From contig NZ_JAMZEB010000002.1 in the NCBI RefSeq assembly GCF_024172165.1, forward strand, positions 10,576,501 through 10,640,500: a stretch of 64,000 nucleotides of DNA. Direction: 5' to 3'. Below, piece after piece: positions 1 through 8,554 of this stretch. The position numbers were made by a program, and so were the translations under genes. Below the pieces are notes generated by a model that was not told the DNA's origin, searched no databases, and was given only the letters and a program-made list of their open reading frames with translations. The stretch is from Nonomuraea thailandensis. Lineage in GTDB: Bacteria > Actinomycetota > Actinomycetes > Streptosporangiales > Streptosporangiaceae. The stretch's first letter is position 1, and each line of letters opens with the position of its first letter.

Positions 1-1
1 C

Positions 2-895
2 CGCTCCGACGACGCCTCCTTCCGCAACGCGGGCATCGCCAGCTCGGGCGTCGCGGCCGGCGCCAGCGCCACCAAGACCTCGGCGCAGGCGGCCAAGTGG
101 GGCGGCACGGCCGGGCGCGCGTACGACCCGTGCTACCACGCCTCCTGCGACACCACCTCCAACATCAACGACACCGTCCTCGACCGGGCGGCGGACGCGG
201 CCATGTACGCGGTCTGGAAGCAGGCGGTCGGCGGCACCCCGCCCACCCGCGACTTCTCGATCTCGGCGAACCCGGCGAGCGGCACCGTTCAGGCGGGCTC
301 GGCGGCCACGTCCACCATCGGCACCAGCACCACGGCCGGCACCGCCCAGACCGTGAACCTGGCGGCCTCCGGCCTGCCGACCGGCGCCACGGCCACGTTC
401 AACCCGGCCTCGGTGACCTCCGGCGGGTCGGCCACGCTGACCATCTCGACCGCGCCCACCACCCCGGCGGGCAGCTACACCGTCACGGTGACCGGCACGG
501 GCGAGACGGCCACGCGGACGGCGACGTACGCGCTGACCGTCCAGGGCACGTCGGGCGGCAGGACGTTCACCAACGACACCGACCATCCGATCGCCGACCA
601 CAGCAACACCCAGAGCTCGATCTCCTCCACCGCGACAGGTGCCGCGACCTCACCGGTCCGGCTGTCCATCACGATCAGCCACACGTGCGCGGAGGACCTC
701 GACATCTGGCTGCGCGGGCCGAACGGCACCTGGTACGTGGTCGACCGCTACGGCGGCACGACCTGCACCCCGTACGGGACCAGGACGTTCTCCGTACCGG
801 TGAGCCAGCAGGCGGCCGGCACGTGGGTGCTCGACATCGAGGACGTCTACTCGGGTGACACCGGGTACCTCGACTCGTGGAGCATCACCGTCTAG
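2..895 (+). CDS. Secreted M28 zinc aminopeptidase with C-terminal P-domain (5'-truncated)
   Basis: The reading frame is open from the window edge, so the N-terminus and most of the catalytic domain lie upstream. Visible residues 1-73 match the end of a Streptomyces griseus aminopeptidase-type M28 domain: RSDDASF, then AAKWGGTAGRAYDPCYHASCD, whose CYHxxC carries the last zinc-ligand histidine in that family, then SNINDTVLDR. Residues about 75-176 form a Ser/Thr/Ala-rich immunoglobulin-like linker domain, and 180-297 a proprotein-convertase P-domain (EDLDIWLRGPNG, GTWVLDIEDVYSGDTGYLDSW). It should be an exported enzyme removing N-terminal residues from peptides, with accessory domains for stability or substrate binding. 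It converges on the LAL regulator with six bases between stop codons. Confidence 0.88.
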   Translation, partial: RSDDASFRNAGIASSGVAAGASATKTSAQAAKWGGTAGRAYDPCYHASCDTTSNINDTVLDRAADAAMYAVWKQAVGGTPPTRDFSISANPASGTVQAGSAATSTIGTSTTAGTAQTVNLAASGLPTGATATFNPASVTSGGSATLTISTAPTTPAGSYTVTVTGTGETATRTATYALTVQGTSGGRTFTNDTDHPIADHSNTQSSISSTATGAATSPVRLSITISHTCAEDLDIWLRGPNGTWYVVDRYGGTTCTPYGTRTFSVPVSQQAAGTWVLDIEDVYSGDTGYLDSWSITV

Positions 896-901
896 CCGCC
901 C

Positions 902-3900
902 TCACGACTCGGGGGTGACGGGCCCCGGCCGGTCCTCCGGCCGGGGCTCTCTCACCTCCGCCCGCGTGCGCACGCCGAGCTTCTGCAGCACGCGGGCGAC
1001 GTGCGTGTCCACCGTGCGCTGGGACAGGAACAGCACCTCGGCGATCTCCCTGTTCGTCCGGCCCAGCGCCACCAGCCTGGCCACCTCGCTCTCGCGCGGC
1101 GACAACACCCCGGCGCCGGCCTTCCTGCTGCGGCGCGCGGGCGGGCGGTCGGGGCCGAGCTCGCGCAGGAGCCGGCGGCAGCGGGCGGCATCGTGCGTGG
1201 CGCCGAGCGCCGCGTACCGCTCGGCGGCATCGGCGATCAGCGCGGCGGCCCGCTCCCGGCACGAACCCCGCTCAGGCGTGCCGGCGCGGTTCGCCGCCGC
1301 CAGCCAGGCGCCCGCCTCCAGCTCGGCCGCGCGGGCCGCCGCGTACGGCCTCGGCATCGCCTGGTACGCCGCCCCCGCCCGCGCGTAACACCGCGCCGCC
1401 TCCTCGGGCGTGCCCGCGTGGCAGGCCAGCGCGCCCCTGGCCAGGTCGTGCCCGGCGTGCGCGGAGGGCGCGTCCCTGCCCTCGATGCCCGACGCGAACT
1501 CGCCGACCAGCCGGGCCGCCGCCTCCGACCGGCCGGCCTTCAGCAGGGCGGCGACGGCGGCCGGGACGAGCTGGTCGCCCCACACCCACACGCCCTTGCG
1601 CCGCAACCGGGTGACCGCCAGATCGGCCGCCGCCAGCGCCGGCTCCAGCGCGCCCCTGGTCAGGTGGAGCTCGACCAGCCCGCTCGACCCCGCCACGGCG
1701 ACCGGCAGGAATCCCGAGTCCAGGTCCCGCACGCCGGCCGCCTCCAGGTGCTCGCCGGCCTCGTCCCACTCGCCCCTGGCCAGGGCCAGCACGCCGAGCG
1801 CGAGCCGGGCCTCCACCGCGAGCAGCGGCGCCTCGTACGTCATCTCGACGGCGGCCAGCGCCCGCTCGCGCAGGCCGTCCCAGCGACCGGTCAGCAGGTC
1901 GAGCCGGATCGACGACATCTCCACCAGGAACGCCGGGTACAGCGCGCCGGTCTCGTCGGCGACGCGCCTGCTCCGCTCGGCGAAGCGCCCGGCGGCGGCG
2001 TAGTGCCCGAGGGCGAGCGCGGCGTCGTACAGGTTGGAGTAGCCGCGCGCCACCTGCCTGCGCACGGCGGTGGACGGGTCGTTGACCGGCAGCGTGCCGG
2101 CCAGCTCGAACGCGTCGGGGGAGCCGACGAGCATGGCCAGGCTCACCTTGTTGGCCTGGACGGCGGCGGTCAGCTCCGGGTCCTGGTCCTCCACCAGCAG
2201 CTTCTCCGCCTGCGTCATCCACTCCTCGTGCATGGCCAGCGGCTCGCCGCCCCACACGGGCATCGCCAGCAGCGCCAGGCCGCGGGCTGCCAGGGAGGGG
2301 CTGTCGGCCAGGTCGGGGAGCGCGGCCAGGATCTCCTGCCGGCCCGCGGTGATCGCGCCGGCCTGGTTGGACAGCAGCACGCCGAGGTTGAGCCGGGCCT
2401 CGCCGCGTACCCGGGGGGACAGGAAGTCGTCGGACAGGAGGTGGCGCAGGATGCGGACGACGCGGCGGTGCGACAGGCCGATGGCGGCCACGCGGCTGAG
2501 CCTGAGCGCCAGCGGCCCACGGGCCTGCCTGGGCAGCTTCGGGTCGCTGAGCAGCCCTTCCAGCAGCTCGACGGCCAGCGGGATGTCGCCGATCGCGGCG
2601 GAGTGGTCGGCGGCGGCGCTGCCGTGCCGCTGCCACGCCGCGAAGTCGCCGGCGCGGCGGGCGTGGTGGGCGAGCTGGACGAGGGGCGGCGGGTCGAGCG
2701 CGGCCAGCGCGGCCATGGCGCGGCGGTGCGTGAGCCTGCGCTCGGGGCCGGGGATGGCGTCGTAGACGGCCTGCCGGGCGAGGGCGTGGCGGAAGCCGTA
2801 CAGGCCGTCGGGGTGCTCGCGCAGCACCCCGGCCTGCAACGCCTCGCTCAGCCCCGACTCCCCGGGCTCGTCCTGCGGCGTCTGGTCCTGCGGCGTCTGG
2901 TCCTGCCGGCCGGGCGCGGCGCGCGGGGTGTGGCCCGGGGCGGCGGGGCGGGGCGCGGGCAGGCCGGCGATGGCGTTGATGAGCGGCTCTTCGGCGGGCA
3001 GGCCCATGACGGCGGCGGCGTGGACGGCGCGGAGCGCGGCGGGTGACAGCCCGGTGAGGCGTTCGGCCATGGCCTCGCGCAGCAGCACCGGCACGCCCAT
3101 CCGGTCGAGCGCCTCGGGCTCGGGCAGGCGGCCCTCGTCGTCGAGCAGCGACCGCACCACCTCCTCGATCACGAACGGCACCCCCGCCGTGCGATCGTGC
3201 AGCTTCGCGGCGAAGGCGGTGGTGAGCGTGGCGGGCGCTCTCCATCCGCCAGGCGCGGCGGGCCCGCCCGATGCCTCAGGCGCGGCCTGCGCGGCAGGCA
3301 CGACGGACGCGGTGGCGGCCGATCTGAGCAGCGCTCCGGCCAGCCTGCGCACCCCCTCGACGTCGAGCGGCGTCAGCGAGATCAGCTCGCTGCGCACCCC
3401 GGGCGCCCGCCGGTACGCGTGCCCGAACGGCAGCCCCGGCACCGGCAGCTCCTCCCGCCGGAACGTCACCACCAGGGCCAGCCCCTCGGGCGGCTGGTCG
3501 GTGAGGAAGCGCAGCAGGTCCCGGGTGCCGTCGTCGGCCCAGTGCAGGTCCTCGACCACCAGCACCACCATCCCGGCCGCGCCCAGCAGCGCGTGCACGG
3601 CCCGGAAGAGGTGGTGCCGCTCGGCGCGCGGGTCGCCCATGGGCGGTGGCGACGGCGCGGGCGGCAGGTGTCCCGCGAGCTCGGGCAGGTAGCCGCGCAG
3701 CGCTCCGGTGACCGGGCTGAGCCGGTCGCGGCCGGGCAGGGCCGAGGCGACGTGGCGCAGTGCGTCGAACACCGGCCCGTAAGGAAACGGCTCGCGGATC
3801 TGGTGACAGTGGCCGATCAGCACGGTCCTGTCAGGCGAGGTGAGCGGCTCGATCGCGGCTCGGACGAGGCTGGTCTTGCCGATCCCCGCCTCGCCCTGCA

Positions 3901-3994
3901 CCTGGATGACGGCGGGCGGGCAGGTGATGGCGCCGACGAGTAATCGCAGCGGGGCGTCCCGCCCGACCAGCGCAGGAGAAGCCAGGCTTGCCAT
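902..3994 (-). CDS. LAL-type LuxR-family transcriptional regulator with AAA ATPase
   Basis: A large (1030 aa) ATP-binding regulator of the LAL/MalT-like type. Residues 34-41 are the Walker A motif GEAGIGKT and about 144-155 the Walker B stretch VVLVVEDLHWAD. The middle is a long alpha-helical TPR-like region. The C-terminus (about 965-1015) holds a GerE/LuxR helix-turn-helix beginning LSPRESEVARLVALGRTNRE. Such proteins bind ATP and an inducer and activate nearby operons; no target is evident here. The ATG is preceded by GGAG. A Gln/Asp/Thr/Pro linker repeat is encoded at 2871-2906. It lies downstream of the VOC gene on the same strand, with 93 bp between them. Confidence 0.92.
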   Translation of the reverse strand: MASLASPALVGRDAPLRLLVGAITCPPAVIQVQGEAGIGKTSLVRAAIEPLTSPDRTVLIGHCHQIREPFPYGPVFDALRHVASALPGRDRLSPVTGALRGYLPELAGHLPPAPSPPPMGDPRAERHHLFRAVHALLGAAGMVVLVVEDLHWADDGTRDLLRFLTDQPPEGLALVVTFRREELPVPGLPFGHAYRRAPGVRSELISLTPLDVEGVRRLAGALLRSAATASVVPAAQAAPEASGGPAAPGGWRAPATLTTAFAAKLHDRTAGVPFVIEEVVRSLLDDEGRLPEPEALDRMGVPVLLREAMAERLTGLSPAALRAVHAAAVMGLPAEEPLINAIAGLPAPRPAAPGHTPRAAPGRQDQTPQDQTPQDEPGESGLSEALQAGVLREHPDGLYGFRHALARQAVYDAIPGPERRLTHRRAMAALAALDPPPLVQLAHHARRAGDFAAWQRHGSAAADHSAAIGDIPLAVELLEGLLSDPKLPRQARGPLALRLSRVAAIGLSHRRVVRILRHLLSDDFLSPRVRGEARLNLGVLLSNQAGAITAGRQEILAALPDLADSPSLAARGLALLAMPVWGGEPLAMHEEWMTQAEKLLVEDQDPELTAAVQANKVSLAMLVGSPDAFELAGTLPVNDPSTAVRRQVARGYSNLYDAALALGHYAAAGRFAERSRRVADETGALYPAFLVEMSSIRLDLLTGRWDGLRERALAAVEMTYEAPLLAVEARLALGVLALARGEWDEAGEHLEAAGVRDLDSGFLPVAVAGSSGLVELHLTRGALEPALAAADLAVTRLRRKGVWVWGDQLVPAAVAALLKAGRSEAAARLVGEFASGIEGRDAPSAHAGHDLARGALACHAGTPEEAARCYARAGAAYQAMPRPYAAARAAELEAGAWLAAANRAGTPERGSCRERAAALIADAAERYAALGATHDAARCRRLLRELGPDRPPARRSRKAGAGVLSPRESEVARLVALGRTNREIAEVLFLSQRTVDTHVARVLQKLGVRTRAEVREPRPEDRPGPVTPES
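922..947. terminator. Hairpin terminator between convergent genes
   Basis: A perfect 11-bp inverted repeat, GCCCCGGCCGG, with a TCCT loop. It follows the aminopeptidase stop by 26 bases but lies inside the last codons of the convergent LAL gene, so it can serve as a bidirectional terminator. There is no T-run, as is common in GC-rich actinomycetes. Confidence 0.6.
2871..2906 (-). repeat. 15-bp in-frame tandem repeat in LAL linker
   Basis: TCCTGCGGCGTCTGG occurs twice in tandem, followed by TCCTGC. It encodes a repeated QDQTP pentapeptide in a linker of the LAL protein. It is a likely slippage-prone site with little structural constraint. Confidence 0.75.
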
Positions 3995-4087
3995 CGGGGT
4001 CTCCGTAACAGTGGCAGGTTCTCTGCATTCACCTCGCGAGTGTGCTGGCTTCTCACTGTTTCGTCCATCGTCTGTCCGGCCCGGCCG

Positions 4088-4531
4088 TCAGACCTGGGTC
4101 TTACGGACCTCCAGCGTCACCCCGGCGCCGGCGCGCGTGTCGAAGTAGCAGAACCCGGACCCGTCGGCCCGGCGCCCCCGCGCGACGATCCCCAGCCCCG
4201 CGCCCCGCCCCAGCTCCTCGGCCCGCGCCAGGTCGGGGGTCTCGAAGCCCAGGTGGTAGACGCCCTCCCCGAACTCGTCGAGGAAGCGCCGCTGCGGCGA
4301 GTCCAGCTCGGACGGCTCGCAGAGCTGGAGCTGGACGTTGTCCAGGTCGGCGCACTTGTAGCGCATCGCGGCCGAGGCCTCGGCGTTGGGCACGTCGTAC
4401 TCCGCGTACGCGCCGCCCTTCGGGTAGTCGAACCACGGCCCGATGCCCACGCTCTCGTAGTACGCCACGGCCCGGTCCAGGTCCGCGACCACGACGCACA
4501 CGTGATGGAGCTGCCTGAAGAGCGGAATCAC
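4088..4531 (-). CDS. VOC (glyoxalase/bleomycin-resistance fold) family protein
   Basis: 147 aa. The N-terminus FRQLHHVCVVVADLDRAVAYYESVGIGPW is the usual first beta-alpha-beta-beta unit of the vicinal oxygen chelate fold, with a metal-ligand type histidine (HHV). The second half has VYHLGFETPDLARAEEL and GFCYFDTRAGAGVTLE, giving a further His and a Glu near the end. The pattern resembles methylmalonyl-CoA epimerase or glyoxalase-like lyases, but the substrate cannot be read from sequence. The start is GTG with GGGAGA upstream. It is divergent from the GGCT-like gene, and the shared 92-bp gap contains a CTGTATACAG palindrome, so it may belong to the same GntR regulon. Confidence 0.8.
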   Translation of the reverse strand: MIPLFRQLHHVCVVVADLDRAVAYYESVGIGPWFDYPKGGAYAEYDVPNAEASAAMRYKCADLDNVQLQLCEPSELDSPQRRFLDEFGEGVYHLGFETPDLARAEELGRGAGLGIVARGRRADGSGFCYFDTRAGAGVTLEVRKTQV

Positions 4532-4566
4532 GAGTTCTCCCTATCTGGACGGAACGCCCGGAATGG

Positions 4567-4576
4567 CTGTATACAG
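4567..4576. promoter_or_regulatory. Putative GntR operator core CTGTATACAG
   Basis: A perfect 10-bp AT-rich palindrome in the divergent gap between the VOC and GGCT-like genes. The same 10 bases form the centre of the 22-bp palindrome upstream of the GntR gene at 9209-9230. GntR/FadR-type operators commonly carry a GTNNNAC core, which this fits. Confidence 0.6.
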
Positions 4577-4623
4577 ATTGGCGTACGGTAACACATACAA
4601 ACTCGTTTCCCCTGGAGAGAGCC

Positions 4624-5121
4624 ATGTACTACTTCGGTTACTGCACCTACCTGCTGGAGTCCGAGCTGCGGAAATACCTCCCGGAGGCCGTCGCGGTGAC
4701 CAAGGCCAAGGCGGTCAACCGGCAGATCCAGTTCCGGGCGGCGGGCGAGCGGACCGACCGGGGCTGGTGCCACCTGGCCGACACCGGCACGTACGGCAAG
4801 GCCGCCCAGGGGATCGTGTTCGACGTCGACGACGCGCACCTGAAGGACGAGTTCGACGACTTCGACATCGTGTTCCTGACCGTCCGGGGTGACGACGGCG
4901 AGCACTACGACTGCTTCACGTACGTGCTCAGCGAGCCGGGCATCCGCATGCGCCCCCCGCGCTTCTACTGGGAGCGCGTCCCCCAGGGCCTGGCCGAGCA
5001 GGGCTTCCCCGAGGGCTACCAGGCCGAGGTGCTGCAGACCTTCGACGAGGCCGCCGAGTGCCCCGACTTCGACCGCCCCGTGCCCGCCGGCAAGCCGGGC
5101 CGCTCCGCCGACTCCCGCTAG
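4624..5121 (+). CDS. Gamma-glutamylcyclotransferase-like (AIG2/GGCT fold) protein
   Basis: 165 aa, starting MYYFGYCTYLLESELRKYLP. The N-terminal YFGYCTYL resembles the YFaYGsnL substrate-binding loop of GGCT-like proteins, and QGIVFDVDDAHLKDEFDDFD resembles the later part of that fold. Family members cleave gamma-glutamyl amino acids or amines to 5-oxoproline plus the free amino acid. The glycine-serine pair of the classical loop is altered here (GYCTYL), so activity is uncertain. The start has a good GGAGAG site. It heads a run of same-strand genes encoding a polar amino-acid ABC importer and a DMT exporter, which suggests processing of the transported compound. Confidence 0.7.
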   Translation: MYYFGYCTYLLESELRKYLPEAVAVTKAKAVNRQIQFRAAGERTDRGWCHLADTGTYGKAAQGIVFDVDDAHLKDEFDDFDIVFLTVRGDDGEHYDCFTYVLSEPGIRMRPPRFYWERVPQGLAEQGFPEGYQAEVLQTFDEAAECPDFDRPVPAGKPGRSADSR

Positions 5122-5162
5122 CGGGCCCCCACCCCCCACCACTCACTCGCAGGGAGACTCGC

Positions 5163-6032
5163 ATGTCACGAAGGCTGTTCCTCCCGGCCGTCGCCACCGC
5201 CGCCGTGCTGCTGCTGGCCGCCTGCTCCGGCGGCGGTGGCGGTGGCGGCGGCACGACGTCCTCGGGCGCCAAGGCGCCGACGGTCAACGAGGGCGTCCTC
5301 ATGATCGGATCGCAGCAGTCGTACATCCCAGGGGAGTTCCGCGCGGAAGGCTCGCAGGACCTCCAGGGCTTCGGCGTGGAGATCGTCGAGGAGGTGGCCG
5401 AGCGGCTCGGCCTGACCACCCAGTGGGTGCAGGTCGACTACTCGGCGATCATCACCGGCCTGCAGGCGGGCCAGTTCGACATGGGCTCGGGCGGCATGAG
5501 CCCGAACCCGGAGCGGCTCCAGCAGGTCGACATGATCGGCTACTACCAGTCCGGCGCGACGTTCCTGGTCCGCAAGGCGGACGCGGGCAAGTACGCCACC
5601 GGCCAGGCCCTGTGCGGTCAGAAGCTCGGCATGCTGGAGGGCTCGACCACGCTGGAGAAGGCCGTGGAGAAGGAGAACGCCTCCTGCCCGGCCGGGAAGA
5701 TCGGGGTCGAGCACTACACCTCGACGCCGCTCGGCCTGCAGGGGCTGCTGTCGGAGCGGATCGCGGCGTACGCGCCCGACCTGGCCCAGGCGCAGTACAT
5801 CGTCAAGGAGAACCCCGACCAGTTCGCCACCACCGACTACCACCTGGTCGACTACCTGATCAACTTCACCTTCATGAAGGACAGGAACCCGGAGCTGCGC
5901 GACGCCGTCTACACCACGCTCGACGCGATGATGAAGGACGGCACGTACGGCAGGATCCTGGCCAAGTGGAACCTCGCCGTCGGAGGGCTGAAGCAGCCCG
6001 CCTACAACGGGCAGCTCGATGCCAAGCCCTGA
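5163..6032 (+). CDS. ABC transporter substrate-binding lipoprotein, family 3 (amino acid type)
   Basis: 289 aa from the ATG at 5163, which has GGGAGA upstream; an upstream in-frame extension lacks a signal sequence and was rejected. Residues 1-19 are a lipoprotein signal ending LLLAAC, followed by a long glycine run. The body (GFGVEIVEEVAERLGLTTQW, YSAIITGLQAGQFDMGSGGM) is typical of SBP_bac_3 proteins that bind polar amino acids, amines or related ligands. The stop overlaps the permease start by 14 bases, so the two are translationally coupled. The ligand is unknown; the neighbouring GGCT-like protein makes a gamma-glutamyl or amino-acid-like ligand plausible. Confidence 0.92.
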   Translation: MSRRLFLPAVATAAVLLLAACSGGGGGGGGTTSSGAKAPTVNEGVLMIGSQQSYIPGEFRAEGSQDLQGFGVEIVEEVAERLGLTTQWVQVDYSAIITGLQAGQFDMGSGGMSPNPERLQQVDMIGYYQSGATFLVRKADAGKYATGQALCGQKLGMLEGSTTLEKAVEKENASCPAGKIGVEHYTSTPLGLQGLLSERIAAYAPDLAQAQYIVKENPDQFATTDYHLVDYLINFTFMKDRNPELRDAVYTTLDAMMKDGTYGRILAKWNLAVGGLKQPAYNGQLDAKP

Positions 6033-6861
6033 CCCGGTCTACTTCCCCGTACGCAGGCCCAGGCCCTGGGGGCAGATCCTCCAGGCCTGCGCCGTCATCG
6101 TCGCCGTCCCCCTGATCGTGCTGCCGTTCCTCCGCTCGGGCGTGTTCGACCTGGGCACGGTGGGGCGCTACCTGTTCGGGCCCACGATCCTGGAGGCGGT
6201 CTGGGGCACTCTCTCCCTGGCCACGCTGAGCACGGCGCTGGCCATCGTGCTCGGCACGGGCGTGGCGCTGCTGCGCATCAGCGGCAACGCGGTGCTGCGG
6301 GCCGCCGCGGCCGGGTTCGTGTTCGTCTTCCGCGGCACGCCGATGCTGGTGCAGCTGCTGATCTGGTTCTACGCGGTGCCCAGGGTGATCGGGCGGGTGA
6401 GCCTGTCGATCCCGTTCACGGACGTCGTGCTGATCGAGGACCAGGCGGCCAGCGTGTTCTTCACGCCGTTCGTCGCCGGGCTGTTCGCGCTGACGCTGGC
6501 GGAGAGCGCGTACATGGCGGAGGTCATCCGCAGCGGCATCCAGGGCGTGGACCAGGGGCAGCGCGACGCGGCCCGGGCCCTCGGGGTGCCCAGCGGCAAG
6601 ATCACCCGGCAGATCGTGCTGGCGCAGGCGTTCCGGATCGTCATGCCGGCCGTGGGCAACCAGTACATCCTGATGATCAAGAACACGTCGCTGGCGTACG
6701 CGATCGGGTACTCGGAGATCCTGCTCTCGGTCAGCCGCGTCTACTACACCAACTTCAAGTATCTCGAACTGCTGCTCGTCGCCGCCTTCTGGTATCTGCT
6801 GCTCACCGCGCTGATCACGGTGCTGCAGCACGTCCTCGAGCGCAAGTTCCCGGCGAGGTGA
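6019..6861 (+). CDS. Amino acid ABC transporter permease (HisM/GlnP type)
   Basis: 280 aa with several membrane helices. It carries the conserved start of the transmembrane domain (FRGTPMLVQLLIWFYAVP) and the EAA-type loop AESAYMAEVIRSGIQGVDQG followed by RDAARALGV, which contacts the ATPase. It forms the pore for the binding protein encoded just upstream. Only one permease is present, so a homodimer is expected. Its start lies within the last codons of the binding protein gene, and its stop overlaps the region around the ATPase ribosome binding site. Confidence 0.93.
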   Translation: MPSPDPVYFPVRRPRPWGQILQACAVIVAVPLIVLPFLRSGVFDLGTVGRYLFGPTILEAVWGTLSLATLSTALAIVLGTGVALLRISGNAVLRAAAAGFVFVFRGTPMLVQLLIWFYAVPRVIGRVSLSIPFTDVVLIEDQAASVFFTPFVAGLFALTLAESAYMAEVIRSGIQGVDQGQRDAARALGVPSGKITRQIVLAQAFRIVMPAVGNQYILMIKNTSLAYAIGYSEILLSVSRVYYTNFKYLELLLVAAFWYLLLTALITVLQHVLERKFPAR

Positions 6862-6866
6862 CGGCC

Positions 6867-7658
6867 ATGGCAGAGGCAGCGGTCAAGATGCGATCGCGGC
6901 ACGTGTTCAAGTCCTTCGGCGCCACCCAGGTGCTCAAGGACGTGTCCGTGCGGGTGCACGACGGCGAGATCGTGGCGCTCATCGGGCCCTCGGGGGCGGG
7001 CAAGTCCACGTTCCTGCGCTGCGTGAACAACCTGGAGCTGATCGACTCCGGCTACATCGAGGTGGACGGCGAGCTGATCGGCTACCGCAAAGCGGATGAT
7101 CACCTGCAGCCGCTCGGCGACCGCGAGGCGAGCAGGCAGCGGGCCCGCATCGGCATGGTCTTCCAGCACTTCAACCTGTTCCGGCACATGACCGCCACCC
7201 AGAACGTGGCCTACGGCCCGCGCCAGGTGCTCGGCATGAACCGGGCGGCGGCGGAGCGGCGGGCCGTCGAGCTGCTCGGCCGGATGGGGCTGGCCGGGCG
7301 CGAGCACCACTACCCGCGCCAGCTCTCCGGCGGCCAGCAGCAGCGGGTGGCCATCGCCAGGGCGCTGGCCATGGACCCGAGCATGATCCTGCTGGACGAG
7401 CCGACCAGCGCGCTCGACCCCGAGCTGCGCGTCGAGGTCGCCACCGTCATCAGGGACCTGGCCAGGCAGGAGTGCACGATGCTGATGGCCACCCACGACA
7501 TCCCGCTCGTCGAGGACATCGCGGATCGGATCATCTTCATGGTGGACGGCACGATCGTGGAGGAGGGTCCGGCCGAACAGGTGCTGAACGCGCCCGCGCA
7601 CGAGCGGACCAGAGCCTTCCTGGCGAGGATGTCCAGCAGGAACGACGCCCCTGCATGA
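6867..7658 (+). CDS. Amino acid ABC transporter ATP-binding protein (HisP/GlnQ type)
   Basis: 263 aa from ATG 6867. Walker A is GPSGAGKS, the Q-loop lies in RIGMVFQHFNLF, the signature is LSGGQQQRVAIARALAM and Walker B is MILLDEPTSALDPE, followed by the H-loop THD. This is a complete polar amino-acid importer ATPase. I prefer ATG 6867 because GAGGTGA sits six bases upstream; the GTG at 6858, overlapping the permease stop, is the alternative. The stop overlaps the DMT gene start in an ATGA, so all four proteins are likely made from one transcript. Confidence 0.93.
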   Translation: MAEAAVKMRSRHVFKSFGATQVLKDVSVRVHDGEIVALIGPSGAGKSTFLRCVNNLELIDSGYIEVDGELIGYRKADDHLQPLGDREASRQRARIGMVFQHFNLFRHMTATQNVAYGPRQVLGMNRAAAERRAVELLGRMGLAGREHHYPRQLSGGQQQRVAIARALAMDPSMILLDEPTSALDPELRVEVATVIRDLARQECTMLMATHDIPLVEDIADRIIFMVDGTIVEEGPAEQVLNAPAHERTRAFLARMSSRNDAPA

Positions 7659-8554
7659 CCGCCCGCGGCACGGCCAGGGACTACGGGCTCTACGCGGTGA
7701 TGACGTCGATCTGGGGAGCCAGCTTCTTCTTCACCGCGATCGCCCTCAGATCGTTCAACCCGTACATGATCGTGCTCATCCGGATGGCGCTGGCCGCCGC
7801 GGCGCTGGGGATCGTGTTACGGGTGCGCGGGCTCGCCGTGCCGCGGGACCGGCGGCTGCTCGGGCACCTGGCGCTGCTCGGGGCGTTCAACATCGCGCTG
7901 CCGTTCACCCTGCTCACGGCGGCGCAGCAACACGTCACCTCCTCCACGGCGGTGGTGCTGTCGGCGACGACGCCGGTGTTCGTGTTCCTGATCGCGAGCC
8001 TGGTGACGCGGGCCGAGCGGTTCAGCGCCTCCCGGCTGGCCGGGATCGTCATCGCCTTCTTCGGCATGGCGGCGCTGTCGGGCGGCTCCGCGGCCGGTGG
8101 AGCCTGGCCCCTCGCCGTCGTCGCCAGCTCCGCGATCTTCGCGATCGGCAACGTCTACACCCGCACGCACCTCCCGCACCTGGACCCGGCCGTGATCGCC
8201 TACGGCCAGCTCACGGCCGCCACCCTCTGGCTCGTGCCGGCCACGGCCCTGACGGGCAACCTCTCGGCCGGGCGCCCGGCACTCCTGCCGGTGCTGGCCG
8301 TGGTGGAGCTGGGCCTGCTCGCCTCGGCCGCCGGATACCTGCTCTACTTCCGGTTCATCCTGCGGTGGGGCTCGACCGCGGCGTCGGTCAACACCTACCT
8401 GCAGCCGTTCGTCGGCCTGCTGCTCAGCGTGCTGGTGCTGGACGAGGCGATGAGCGCCCGGCAGTGGGGCGCGCTGGCCGTGATCCTGCTCGGCCTGCTG
8501 ACCTTCGGCCTCGGCCCGGCGCTCGTCAGCCGAGCCCGAGCGCGGCCACGATGA
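7655..8554 (+). CDS. EamA/DMT-superfamily transporter
   Basis: 299 aa from the ATG at 7655 that overlaps the ATPase stop. It has about ten predicted hydrophobic segments in two EamA repeats: TSIWGASFFFTAIALRSFNP and VLIRMALAAAAL in the first, then VIAYGQLTAATLWLVP and STAASVNTYLQPFVGLLLSV in the second. Proteins of this family mostly export amino acids or metabolites. Placing an exporter directly behind an importer suggests exchange of an imported compound for a product, or relief from overload. The 3' end overlaps the convergent GntR gene by 29 bp. Confidence 0.9.
   Translation: MTARGTARDYGLYAVMTSIWGASFFFTAIALRSFNPYMIVLIRMALAAAALGIVLRVRGLAVPRDRRLLGHLALLGAFNIALPFTLLTAAQQHVTSSTAVVLSATTPVFVFLIASLVTRAERFSASRLAGIVIAFFGMAALSGGSAAGGAWPLAVVASSAIFAIGNVYTRTHLPHLDPAVIAYGQLTAATLWLVPATALTGNLSAGRPALLPVLAVVELGLLASAAGYLLYFRFILRWGSTAASVNTYLQPFVGLLLSVLVLDEAMSARQWGALAVILLGLLTFGLGPALVSRARARPR

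Noticed and set aside
5872..6831. A 319-codon minus-strand frame opposite the amino-acid permease
   Set aside because: Gln/Arg/His/Asp-rich shadow of a membrane-protein gene.
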